Below are positions 30,870 to 41,166 of a stretch of DNA of 64,000 bases, piece after piece (position 1 is the first letter of the stretch; every line of letters starts with the position of its first letter). The position numbers and the translations under genes are program-made. Below the pieces are notes generated by a model that had not been told where the DNA came from, did no database searches, and worked only from the letters and a program-made list of their open reading frames with translations. Source of the stretch: Stentor roeselii (taxonomy: Eukaryota; Ciliophora; Heterotrichea; Heterotrichida; Stentoridae); contig RSEH01000114.1 in the NCBI GenBank assembly GCA_006503475.1, forward strand, positions 81,452 through 145,451. Reading direction: 5' to 3'.

Positions 30870-31290
30870 GTAAATAGATATTTATAAAGTCTTGATTAAT
30901 AGTGTTGTTTTCGGAATTACTAGATTTTTTCAATCAGGAATCTTTTAAATATAATGAATTATATCACAAGTAGACCCGACTTTTTGAATAATTACAGTTA
31001 TTCAAACTGTTTAAAGATTAATAGGGACAGAGTAGCTATCTACTGAGATCAGACTAGATTAATCCAATATATTATAAGATTATTAGAGAATTGAAAATAT
31101 CTAACGATTGAAATAATCTAACGATTGAAATAATCTAACGATTGAAATAATCTAACGATTGAAATAATCTAAATAGAGCGACACTTGAAATGATGATTTT
31201 CATATAAATATCTCTTATTATATACTTATATATTTCATATAAACTAAAATAAACTGCAAAGACTTAAGATTATCACCATTTTGTTTATAA
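30870..31290. other. Spacer within the duplicated block, copy B
   Basis: These 421 bp match 27842-28219, with the extra length mainly due to a 17-bp repeat expansion. No gene is seen. Confidence 0.5.
31102..31169 (+). repeat. 17-bp tandem repeat, four copies
   Basis: The unit is taacgattgaaataatc. Copy A of the duplicated block has one related unit (near 28090), so three units were added after duplication. Confidence 0.85.
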
Positions 31291-31737
31291 ATGCTAATCT
31301 CATCTATCAAGCAACCTGAGAAACCAACTCAAAAGATTCAAAAATCGATGCCGACTTTTGCAAGAAAAAAATACAAGAAGTACTTAAAACATCACAGATG
31401 GTATCTTCCACTTAACAGTAAAGATTCAAATCCTTTTAATTTAAGACCACTTAATGATTTCAAAAGTCAAGAAAAATATAATGATTACCTTATCAAAAGA
31501 AATTATATTATTGATATTTTAAGTGTGGCATCTAAGAAAAACTTTAGCAAGTTTAATTTGAAAAAAGTGGAAGTTGCTCCTGCTGAAGATGCTTTGATTG
31601 ACACGAAAAATATTTTAAGGAAAAAGAAATTTGGAGAGATGTGCAGGATTATAAAAGAAGAGAAAACAGTAAGAAAATTTGAAAATTTTAAATTTCTATC
31701 GTGTGATCAAGGAATTTACAATAGTTTATTTAGTTAA
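31291..31737 (+). CDS. Small basic protein, duplicated family, copy B
   Basis: The protein has 148 residues and is the paralogue of 28220-28666 with the same length and no indels, at about 77% identity. The start MLISSIKQPEKPTQKIQKSM and the end (SCDQGIYNSLFS) are unchanged. Changes cluster in residues 23-135 and are largely non-conservative. The absence of any stop or length change over that many substitutions suggests both copies make protein. No domain, signal or membrane segment is visible, and the function is unknown. Confidence 0.6.
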   Translation: MLISSIKQPEKPTQKIQKSMPTFARKKYKKYLKHHRWYLPLNSKDSNPFNLRPLNDFKSQEKYNDYLIKRNYIIDILSVASKKNFSKFNLKKVEVAPAEDALIDTKNILRKKKFGEMCRIIKEEKTVRKFENFKFLSCDQGIYNSLFS

Positions 31738-32848
31738 TAAAGAGATTTGAAAAGTTATATGATTCAATTCAGTAGAAGTCCGAGGATTGAATATTAGATT
31801 AATGATTGAAATTTCAGGTTAATCTGCAACTTAATGTCCTGCAATAATTCTACTTTCCTGAATTTTAGAATCTTTTGTATAGAAAATATATGATAAACTC
31901 ATATTATTAGTTGATTCATTTCGATTTCTTTATGAGTTGTTAACAACCTTTAAAATTTTCTATTAGAGCTGCGATAACATCGAAATATTTTACAAAGTGG
32001 GTTTCAAAATATTCTAAAATGTCTTTTTTTTCAAAGAGTTAGGATTTTGGTTTAGATTCTTTTATGTCTTTTTGAAATAGTAGAATTAGAGAGTAAATAT
32101 TTTTAGATCCAAGGTGTATGGCTTGTTCAGGCAGTACTTTTAAAACTGGGCTTTGGAATCTATGGTTTGTAGATGGGTTTGATGCTCTAAGATATTTATT
32201 ATTGATTATGAACTTTTGAGTTTCTGAGATAGGTAAAGAGTTGATTTGTCACTACTTTGATGTAAAATTAACTAGTTTCAATTAAATTGATTGGAAATTT
32301 AAGTCTAATATTATGCAACTTTTCTTCGTTAAAATCTAAGGAATTTGAAATTTCAGAAAGTAATCCAACAAAAATATAAAGAATAAAGTCTTCATTATAA
32401 TACTGAAGATAAGAAGCATCAGAATTTTTAAATATCCAGATTATGCTAATTTCGTAATCATATCTTAAAATGTTTAGAAAATAATTGATAAGTTTTTATA
32501 TTAGAATATATACAGACAAGTGAAGGGTCAAGTAAACAATTGAAAATTCAGTTTCAAATTAATTAAATAATAATCAACTCAAAGGCCAAAAAAACTACAA
32601 ATTAGAATTTTTTTATTCAAATCTATGATTCTTTTAAAAGATTATGAACTGTCGTTAATCCATAATTTCAAATTCACAATCACTCTATGTTAATAAAACT
32701 ATTATCGATTATTTTACTGATTTTTAATTAATCCTGAAATGATCGATATTCTTTAAATTGATTTTGTTCAAATTTCTTATAAAAACAATTTAGCTAATGA
32801 TGCTTCTATTATCTATATTTCTAAAAAGTAAATGTAAATAATTTAAGA
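31738..32848. other. AT-rich spacer; first part duplicated
   Basis: From about 31800 to 32225 it is the second copy of the sequence at about 29150-29565. The rest (32226-32848) is unique AT-rich DNA with no gene recognised. Confidence 0.55.
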
Positions 32849-34861
32849 ATGTCGTGGTTCTATTTAACTTTGAATCTCGCATATACTTCAGACTATAATT
32901 GTGAATACGGTACTTTTTACTTAATCGCTGGTGATGGATGCTTCTCATGCCAGAAATACTTTGGAAATTGCTTGGATTGCACTTTTAATAGATGTATTAT
33001 ATGCAATGAGAGCTATTATTGGAATGAAATAAAATATTCTTGCTTACCTTGCGAAGTAGGATGTAAATCATGTTTATCCTCAGAAGGAAAAGGTTGCGAT
33101 TCCTGTTTTAATGGAAACTATCTAATTTATGATGAAACCTTGAAAAAAAACAGGTGTGAATCTTGCAATCTATGTGAAAAATGCATCGATAGTAAATGTG
33201 TATGCAAACCAGGTCACTCAACTGTTCAATTAGTAACAGGGGTTCTATGTGTTCCTTGTATGCCTAATTGTAAGAGTTGTCTTGGAGATGGTAAAAATCA
33301 ATATTGCCTCTCTTGTGAAAGCCCATATTCCTTGATAAATGGTCACTGTTGTCCTCCAGGTTATTTCTTAAATCTTAAAAACTCAATCTGCCTTCCCTGC
33401 AAGTCAAATTGCAAAAGTTGCATTTTAGAAGGTGATCAACAATATTGCCTCTCTTGTGAGTCTTCCTTCTCCTTGATAAATGGTCACTGTTGTCCTTCAG
33501 GTTTTTTCTTAAATCTTAAAAACTCAACTTGCCTTCCCTGCATGCCAAACTGCAAAAGTTGCATCGAAGAAGGTGAAGAACAATATTGTCTCTCTTGTGA
33601 GTCTTCATTTACTTTGATAAATGGACACTGTTGTCCTCCAGGGTGTTTCTTATGTCTTAAGAACTCAACTTGCGTTCACTGCATGCCAAACTGCAAAAGT
33701 TGCATCGGAGAAGGTGAACAACAATATTGTCTCTCTTGTGAAAGCCCATTTTCCTTGATGAATGGGTATTGCTGTCCTCCAGGATATTTTTTATATGTTA
33801 AGAATTCAACTTGCCTTCCCTGCATGCCAAACTGCAAAAGTTGCATTTTAGAAGGTGATCAACAATATTGTCTCTCTTGTGAGTCTTCCTTCACCTTGAT
33901 AAATGGACACTGTTGTCCTTCAGGGTTTTTCTTATATGTTAAAAACTCAACTTGCCTTCCATGCATGCCAAACTGCAAAAGTTGCATCGGAGAAGGTGAG
34001 GAACAATATTGTCTCTCTTGTGAGTCTTCATTTACTTTGATAAATGGACACTGTTGTCCTCCAGGGTGTTTCTTATGTCTTAAAAATTCAACCTGCGTTC
34101 CCTGCATGCCAAACTGCAAAAGCTGCATTGGAGAAGGTGAGCAACAATTATGTCTTAATTGTGAGGAAAATTTTTCTTTGATAAACGGGTATTGCTGCTA
34201 TCCTAATTGTATTAAATGCTTCCAGAACTCGACTTGTGTATCGACAGTATCAGATGAATACTACATAAATGGCAGTACCCCTGCCTCTTGCAATAAGAAT
34301 GGATGTAAAACCTGTAAAAGTTCCTTCCCAAATCACTGCCTCTCTTGTTACTCAGGTTATTATTTAACAAACTCTAATTGTGAGAATTGCTCAAATTCAT
34401 GCGAGACATGTTCAGACAACTGTCTTACTTGCTCAAAAATAAAAACCAATTGCACTTCATGTAAACCTAAATTTTACTTAATTGACTCGAAATGTTGTTC
34501 TGAAGGAGATGTATTGATTAACTCTTTATGCTGCCCAAGAGGGTGTCTTAGATGTGATGAATCTAAAAAATGTTCAGGGTGTGCTGAAGGGTTTATTTTG
34601 AATACGAAATATCAGTGTATTGATTGTCCAAAATTCTGCAAGAGCTGTGTGAAAAGTGAATGTGAATGCTCTTCAGGGATTTACTTTAAAAACTTTTATT
34701 ATCAGCCTTGTGAAGGACTTTTTTATGGTGTTTATTTTATTATGGGGTTGATTGCGCTGGGATATTTACTAGTTATTTATGTGTGTAAAGATAAATCGAG
34801 AGAAGAAGGAAAAGGACGTTCAAATAGTGTTAGCATACTAGAATTTATCTTAATTAAGTAG
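32849..34861 (+). CDS. Cys-rich repeat single-span surface protein
   Basis: The protein has 670 residues. A hydrophobic start (MSWFYLTLNLAYTSD) acts as a weak signal peptide. CxxC modules follow, then seven tandem 47-residue repeats (33251-34237) with the core PCMPNCKSCIGEGEQQYCLSC and LINGHCCPPG. More CxxC loops follow, then CSSGIYFKNFYYQPC, one membrane span (VYFIMGLIALGYLLVIYVC) and a basic tail. Two Asn-Ser-Thr type glycosylation sites per repeat are possible (KNSTC). The ends match the 19764 gene, so the repeats are an insertion or expansion in a shared scaffold. Likely a cell-surface rod protein; partner unknown. No intron. Confidence 0.88.
   Translation: MSWFYLTLNLAYTSDYNCEYGTFYLIAGDGCFSCQKYFGNCLDCTFNRCIICNESYYWNEIKYSCLPCEVGCKSCLSSEGKGCDSCFNGNYLIYDETLKKNRCESCNLCEKCIDSKCVCKPGHSTVQLVTGVLCVPCMPNCKSCLGDGKNQYCLSCESPYSLINGHCCPPGYFLNLKNSICLPCKSNCKSCILEGDQQYCLSCESSFSLINGHCCPSGFFLNLKNSTCLPCMPNCKSCIEEGEEQYCLSCESSFTLINGHCCPPGCFLCLKNSTCVHCMPNCKSCIGEGEQQYCLSCESPFSLMNGYCCPPGYFLYVKNSTCLPCMPNCKSCILEGDQQYCLSCESSFTLINGHCCPSGFFLYVKNSTCLPCMPNCKSCIGEGEEQYCLSCESSFTLINGHCCPPGCFLCLKNSTCVPCMPNCKSCIGEGEQQLCLNCEENFSLINGYCCYPNCIKCFQNSTCVSTVSDEYYINGSTPASCNKNGCKTCKSSFPNHCLSCYSGYYLTNSNCENCSNSCETCSDNCLTCSKIKTNCTSCKPKFYLIDSKCCSEGDVLINSLCCPRGCLRCDESKKCSGCAEGFILNTKYQCIDCPKFCKSCVKSECECSSGIYFKNFYYQPCEGLFYGVYFIMGLIALGYLLVIYVCKDKSREEGKGRSNSVSILEFILIK
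33251..34237 (+). repeat. Seven tandem 141-bp units with three-unit higher-order pattern
   Basis: Each unit encodes 47 residues. Units 2 and 5 share ILEGDQQ and PSGFF, units 3 and 6 share EGEEQ and PPGCFLCLKNSTCV, and units 4 and 7 share GEGEQQ and NGYCC. This means a 423-bp block of three units was duplicated after the single-unit array formed. Confidence 0.85.
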
Positions 34862-36595
34862 TTTAAAATAGTTGAGAGAATACTAGGTTAGTTTCTACCT
34901 TGGATAAATGCTATCTTTACAATTATTTGTATTAAGTAATTTATAAGATCTGCATACAAGTTTATAATTATTTTAAAGAATATGGAAATAATGAAAAGTT
35001 GAAAGTATCTTAGTTCTTGATATTATATAAAATAATATGGAATTTTAGTTAAACGAACATAAAATTTATGAATCTCATTTTAATCTATCCAGGTTCAAAA
35101 GATTTAAATTATTTATTCATAATTTTCGATAGTTTAAATCATGATTCTTACTTGTGAATAGGATTTAACTCGTATTTCGGAATGAGTTGTTGTTTTAAAT
35201 AATTCATTGCTAGATTGATAGCTGATAAATTTAGTATATTTGTATAAACCTCGAATTGAACTTGCATCACAACTACTTGGTAAAACCACCGATTTAGCTA
35301 ATTCATGAATGTTACAATTTTCAAATTGAAGTAGAAATTTTATAGACCTCTAGAGTCTTCAATACCGGAGTTTCTTGTTTATAAAACTTTATTTTTTTTA
35401 ATGAATTTCTTGGGCAGTCGTTAATAACACTTTGAATTACTTAAATTAATCCTCAGTAAAGTATACAGTAAACTTGATTATATCTAAACACTGAAAGATT
35501 ACAATATTGAGCAATCATAACCAATAATTTTCTTAATTTTAAATAAAATTATTTAAGAAAATTGATAAATTTTAGTAGATTTTTTATATGACTATAAATT
35601 TTATCAGAGTGCTAAAATGGAAATGTTATCTTCAAAAACTTGAAATTTACCCAAAATAGTATACATCTTTTATGATAAACCTTTTGGTTCAAATCAATCC
35701 CTTTAGTATTTAGGATTAACAGAGGAATCAAAAATAAGGATTATAACAATAAATATATTTTCTAAATGATCTCTTTGTATTACAATACTTGCTAATTTTC
35801 TCAAGAATAATCGGGTTGATAGTCATTAAATAAGCATCTTAGATATTGCTGCTTTATTTTAAAACAGCTACAAATCCAGTTGCCCAATAAACTAAGAGAG
35901 TTCTCGAAATTATTAAATATGTAAAATTCCAGTAATCAATTAGTAATTACTAATATTTCATGTAATTTAAAATTTTTATTATTTAAAATTTTAAATGAAG
36001 TCTTAACTTGAAATAAATCTATATGAAATTCATATTTCTTGACTTAAAATTTTCAATAGACTTTTTGATTAGCACTGATATGATGAGTGATTAAGAAAAA
36101 TTTCAATAGAATGACTTTCTTATTCATTTATAATTAATACTAAAGCAGGATTTTTTCATAAAATTTATTTTCATTATAAAGTAATTTTAAAACAGTAAAG
36201 ATGAACTGCTCTTTAAAAATTTCTATTTCCAATTGACTGAAAAGTCATTGAGTAAGTTCAAGATTTCATTTAAATTCTGATATTTCTTGGTAAATAATCC
36301 TTTATTTAAACAAAGTAAAAAACTCAAAAAATTCCAAAATTTTAAAAAATCACTAAATTCCTACATCTAAATCTTCCATATCACAATTTCTAAGAGAATG
36401 GATTCAACTCAAAAGACAATTTCAATAATTTGCAGAAAATGACTTTAAAAAATACATCTAATGTACCAAATTAATAACTAAATAAACGATTCCATTATCA
36501 ACCGATATTAAAATCCTTTAAATCCTTTCTGATATAACTCCATAATTTCCAACTAATCTTAAACCCTTTTAAACCATTCCAATTATCTACCTAAA
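34862..36595. other. 1.7-kb AT-rich spacer between convergent Cys-rich genes
   Basis: No open frame, RNA gene or gene remnant is recognised. It is unusually long for convergent genes here, which elsewhere are 5-230 bp apart. Confidence 0.5.
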
Positions 36596-37801
36596 CTAAT
36601 AAAAAGTCCTTTGATCTCTAATCCAAACTTTCCTAACTCCAAAAGCTGCGACTGCCACAATTCCAAGAACAACCATTCCAGCAGTCGAAACAGAATTTTC
36701 ACTGACAATCGGAGTTTCTTTCTTCAACGCTGTCGGCTGTGGGCATGTTTTAGTAGAAAAGTCTGAACTGAGTTTACAAACACAAAGTCCATAAGCGCAA
36801 TGACTGCATGTTGAAGGACACTCGTTACACTTATCATCTTGATACAGGTACCCGACTTTACAACCCAAGCAAGAATTTATCTTATCACAGGAAGTGCAGA
36901 ATTTTCCACAACAGCTTCCGTCTATCAAGTATTTTCCGGTTGGACAAGTACTGCAAACTCCTGGAACTTGACAACTTCCACAGCTGGTAGGACAGACGAT
37001 GCAGGTACCGTTGAGTAGTTGGTAACCTGTTGAACAGACGTCGCAAGTGTTGGAGTTACTGCATTTGGAACATCCTTCGATACATTTTGAACAAATCGGG
37101 CCATCAAGCCAAAAACCATCATTACAGGTGGCACAGACTCCTTCTTTACAACTAGAACAATCACCTGGGCAACTCTCGCAAGCACCTTGAGAAAGGAATT
37201 TTCCATCAGGGCAATTAGTGCAGGTCTTATCAGATAAGCAACCCTTACATGAGGCAGGACAGCACTGTGCTCCATCAAAAACCAGGTCATCCTTGCATTG
37301 ATTACAGGCTCCAGGGCCTGAGCAAGAATTGCAATTATCAATGCACTGTGTACAGTTTCCATTAGTCTCGAGATATAGCCCAGAATTGCAAGAAGTGCAA
37401 GAAATTGGTGAAGAGCAAACATCACAACCTTCTCCACAGTCTTGACAAACTTTACTTTGATCGAGATACAATCCTGAAGCACAGCTTTGGCAAAAGTTTG
37501 ACTTGCATAGAGTGCAATCACTTGGACAAGGTTCACATGATTTTTTGGAGTTTAAAATGAAGTTATCTTGGCAAGTATTGCATCCTAAAGTCGAGCAATC
37601 GATGCATGATGTGCAAGGCCTGCAAATCAACTTGACTTTGTCCCATTTGAGTCCCGGCTTACACTCACTACAAGTTTTTGATGAAGTGCAGGAATTGCAG
37701 TCTGTAGCACAAGGACTGCAGGTTCCTTTAGAATTAGTATAATACCCTGGTTTACATGCAGAGAGTGCAGCAGGGATGAGAAAGGCTAGTACAAATAACA
37801 T
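36596..37801 (-). CDS. Cys-rich (CxxC repeat) single-span surface protein
   Basis: The protein has 401 residues. A signal peptide (MLFVLAFLIPAALSA) precedes about 340 residues of CxxC loops (for example CSSPISCTSCNSGLYLETNGNC, shorter spacing than a classic EGF). A membrane span (VSTAGMVVLGIVAVAAFGV) follows, then a very short basic tail (RKVWIRDQRTFY). Its repeats are less alike in DNA than those of the 22975 and 32849 genes, and the GC content is higher, so it looks older or better conserved. It is downstream of the 37980-40058 gene by 178 bp on the same strand. The family resembles furin-like/GCC cysteine-rich domains; a protease-resistant surface coat or receptor role is inference. Confidence 0.87.
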   Translation of the reverse strand: MLFVLAFLIPAALSACKPGYYTNSKGTCSPCATDCNSCTSSKTCSECKPGLKWDKVKLICRPCTSCIDCSTLGCNTCQDNFILNSKKSCEPCPSDCTLCKSNFCQSCASGLYLDQSKVCQDCGEGCDVCSSPISCTSCNSGLYLETNGNCTQCIDNCNSCSGPGACNQCKDDLVFDGAQCCPASCKGCLSDKTCTNCPDGKFLSQGACESCPGDCSSCKEGVCATCNDGFWLDGPICSKCIEGCSKCSNSNTCDVCSTGYQLLNGTCIVCPTSCGSCQVPGVCSTCPTGKYLIDGSCCGKFCTSCDKINSCLGCKVGYLYQDDKCNECPSTCSHCAYGLCVCKLSSDFSTKTCPQPTALKKETPIVSENSVSTAGMVVLGIVAVAAFGVRKVWIRDQRTFY

Positions 37802-37979
37802 TTATAATCGAATTCGTCCACAGAAAAATGGTTGGCTAACTTTCAATCAAATAGAAATCCATCTAGACTTAGAAAGAATATTTTTAAATGATCTATGACC
37901 ATTAGATGTGTGGATATACTATTCATTAGGTCTTTCATTTTTTACCTTTAATTTTACTTCAAATCTTTAACTAACTAAA

Positions 37980-40058
37980 CTAGTTGCTTTTCAGCAAACC
38001 AGTTCTCATTGAGCTTTCACCTAGAAGTACTTGTTGACCAGATTTTCTTGAGAATATCGTTGAAAACACTAAAATTGCACTTATAGCAATTAACGCGTAA
38101 ATCAAAATATTCGAGTCATTTTGAGAACCATCTTTATCCTCAAAAGTAAAGGTTTGATCTTTATTCATCTCTAACGGTTCGAACTTGCTCGAAACTAAGC
38201 CAGTTGTATTTGTGGCTTGATTAGGATCACAGATACATAGGCCATATTCACAACTTTTACAAAGTGCAGGACATGTGATGCATCTACCTTCAAAAAAGAA
38301 AAAACCTTTATTGCAGCCTGTGCAAGTTTGGTCTTCGGTGCAAGAATTACAGTTGGCAGAACAACACTTTCCATTTATCAAATTCATTCCTTCTGCACAA
38401 GTTTCACAAATATCATAAGAAGCAGGGCAAGTTTTACACCTATTTATGCATTTATCACATAAATTAGATGTTAAAGCAAACCCATCGTAGCATTTAGAAC
38501 ATGCTGTATTATCAGTGCATTTGTCGCATCCTTCTAAACAAGGTTTGCATAAGTTATTTGAAAGGTAGAAACCTGACTTACACTGACAAACACCTCCGTT
38601 GCAGCTATCACAGAAACTCGGACAGGTAATACACTCAGAATTGCTCAAGTAAAACGTATCTTTGCAACTAAGACACTCTCCTGAATCCGTACAAGAACTG
38701 CAGCTAGTTTTACAACATTTAGACCCGATTAATTCTAATCCAGACGCACAACTTCCACAGGTTAACAACGTACCTGAACAAGTCAGGCAGTTCCCTTGAC
38801 AAGGTTCACAAGCTCCGTTGATCATAGCGTAACCAGCAGCACATGTGGAGCAGCTGTTTCCATTTGTGCAGGTGGCGCATTTAGATTGACAAGAATTACA
38901 AGTAAAGCTCTGATAATAAAACCCATCTTTGCATTCGCATAGGCCGTTTGAACACTTTTTGCATGTTGATGGGCAGGTTACACAGGCGGATTCACTGTTT
39001 AGTAAATAGGTCTCTTCACATCCAGAACATTTACCAATATCATCGCAACCAGTGCAAGTTGTTGAACAGCATTTATCATTGATCAACTTCTTATCACTAT
39101 TACATGCTGTGCATTTTGTTGCTGAATTCGAACACGTTTTGCAGTTACCTGAACAATTTTCACAAGTTCTTTGACAAGTTTGGCAGTCTGGGTTGGTTAG
39201 GAATTGATTTCCAGCGCAACCAGTGCAAGATAAGACTGGTGAAGTTTGACATGTATGGCACCCAATATTAGAGCAAGGTGTGCATAGTCCATTAGATACG
39301 TAGTATGAGCTCGAAACACAGCTAACACATTTATAGTTTTGACATTGACTGCACTCATTATTAGGGCATTGATAGCATGCTCCGTTACCTCCTAGATAAT
39401 AGCCAGTTGAAGATTGACAAACTGTGCATTTTGCGGAAGTATCACATTCTACACAATTAAAGCTGGTAGGGCAGCATCTATTGTTAATAAGATTATATCC
39501 AGAGGAGCACAAATTACAAACTTGATTGACACCTTCGCCTGCGCACTGATAACAGCCAGCCATACAAGGAACACACCTTGAATATGGGCTATTTCCTATC
39601 TGAGTATGTCCCTGTTTACAAGTGCATACACCATTTTGACAATAAGCACAAACAGTCAAATCACACTCTTTACATTGTATATTTCAATAATAGTTATCAT
39701 AAGCCAGCATGTACCCATACAAGCACATTCTACAGTTAGTTCCACGCACATCACAATCAGAGCACCCAGTTTTGCAAGTTTGACATGATCTAAAATTGTG
39801 ACTAAAAGTAGTACCAGCATAACATTCAGAGCAGCCATCAGGACTAATACAACTGCTGCACTGATAAGGGCAAGCCAAGCAATTAGCCCCAACAACAGCA
39901 TAACCTCGATCACACTGAATACAAGCGTCAATTCTGCAATCGGCACAATTGCTGTACCTACTTCTGCATAACTCACAATTCCCACTCCATGTATAATACC
40001 CGGAAGGGCAGTTCGAGTCAGAAGCTAAGGCAAAATTCAGAATTAATGTTAGCCACAT
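37980..40058 (-). CDS. Cys-rich single-span surface protein interrupted by one in-frame TGA
   Basis: A single frame of 693 codons runs from the ATG at 40058 to TAG at 37980, broken only by TGA at 39684-39686 (codon 125). A signal peptide (MWLTLILNFALAS), about 590 residues of CxxC modules, a membrane span (SNILIYALIAISAILVFSTIF) and a short tail give the same architecture as its neighbours. Around the break the protein reads AYDNYY, stop, NIQCKECDLTVCAYC. The gene at 19764 has YNDNSESAECEKCDLQTCSSC in the same register with Glu at the stop position, and the 32849 gene has Lys. No 15- or 16-nt intron covers the codon. Either readthrough, a very recent nonsense mutation, or a sequence error. 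Confidence 0.75.
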
Positions 40059-41166
40059 TTATTATAAGGTTATTCAAAAATTTGATAGAAATTTAAAATA
40101 ATTTAATGGATTTTGATTAAGGTTTTCGCAGGTAAGATTCAAAGATAATTTTTTTTTTTGGGTTGGTAGATGGAGGGGAATTGACCTTTGTGGAATTTTT
40201 TTAGTTTTATGATTCAATCGGTTTGGAATTTGGATCAGATTGTGAGTTTTATACTGGAATCGTCGGAAGATAGCTAAGAGACCATATTTTTAATGGTATA
40301 AATTTGGGGAATCTTAGGGAAGAGAGTTTATAATATCAGTTATTTAGAGTAGAGTTGATCAGAATTTTTTTGGAAAATTTTATGATTTGTGTTTCTTTTA
40401 TTATATATTTGAAATTTTTACAAAAAGTGAGTATGATTTTTATAAACCTATTTTATCGAGAGTTTAGTATGTATTAGATGATTTTAAAATTTTCAGCACT
40501 GAAGGAATATATGGGCTTAATCGGGCATTCAGTAATATGAAGACTTCGGAGATTAATTTTTAATATTAGAAGCTGTAAATACTCAATTCCTATTCTAGTT
40601 TATCACCTAAAAGACATTTTCTTTCAGAATATATATATCGACATAATTTTTCAAAGGATTATAAAACCTTTTAAAATTGTCTAAGTAGCAGTACTCATTA
40701 AAAGTATTTAGATATCATCTTCAGCAGTAAAATCTAAAATTTCAAAATCCGAATCCATTATTCATGCGAAAAAAAAAATGATCCTACTCATCATTCATTG
40801 TATATGCCTAGCTATTTAAGCATAATTTTTTCATAAGCTTTTAAACTTTCCACAAATAACCCTCGTAATTTAACTTATGGTACCTTACTTGCCATTTAAA
40901 ATTCTAATTTCTCTATTCAATATTTAAGAAAATGAAAAACCTCCAATATACCTAACAAAAATTAATTCAACCCCAAGCTACTCATTTCCATCAGCCAATA
41001 CCCTTATTCCCCAAATTAAACTTCACCTTCTTCAAAATCCCAAAATTCCAGTTTTCAAAATCTGATAATTCTAAAATTAACCCTCCTCAATCCGCAAAAA
41101 ACCCTTTTCTCCAAAACTTCAAACAATTTTTCTAAAATTCCCAAAAAATTCACTAAAACTAATCAT
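40059..41166. promoter_or_regulatory. 1.1-kb divergent spacer with composition switch
   Basis: No gene is seen. The left flank (about 40080-40400) is G/T-rich on the plus strand and the right flank (about 40850-41166) strongly A/C-rich and G-poor, so both outward genes have A/C-rich coding-strand leaders. Confidence 0.5.

Noticed and set aside
31102-31169. CRISPR-like array
   Set aside because: The 17-bp units are directly tandem with no spacers, in a eukaryotic genome; this is a simple minisatellite.
39684-39686. TGA as a general tryptophan codon (Blepharisma-type code)
   Set aside because: Trp is TGG throughout the window's long conserved proteins, and TGA does not interrupt them elsewhere. 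The paralogues have Glu or Lys at the one in-frame TGA.
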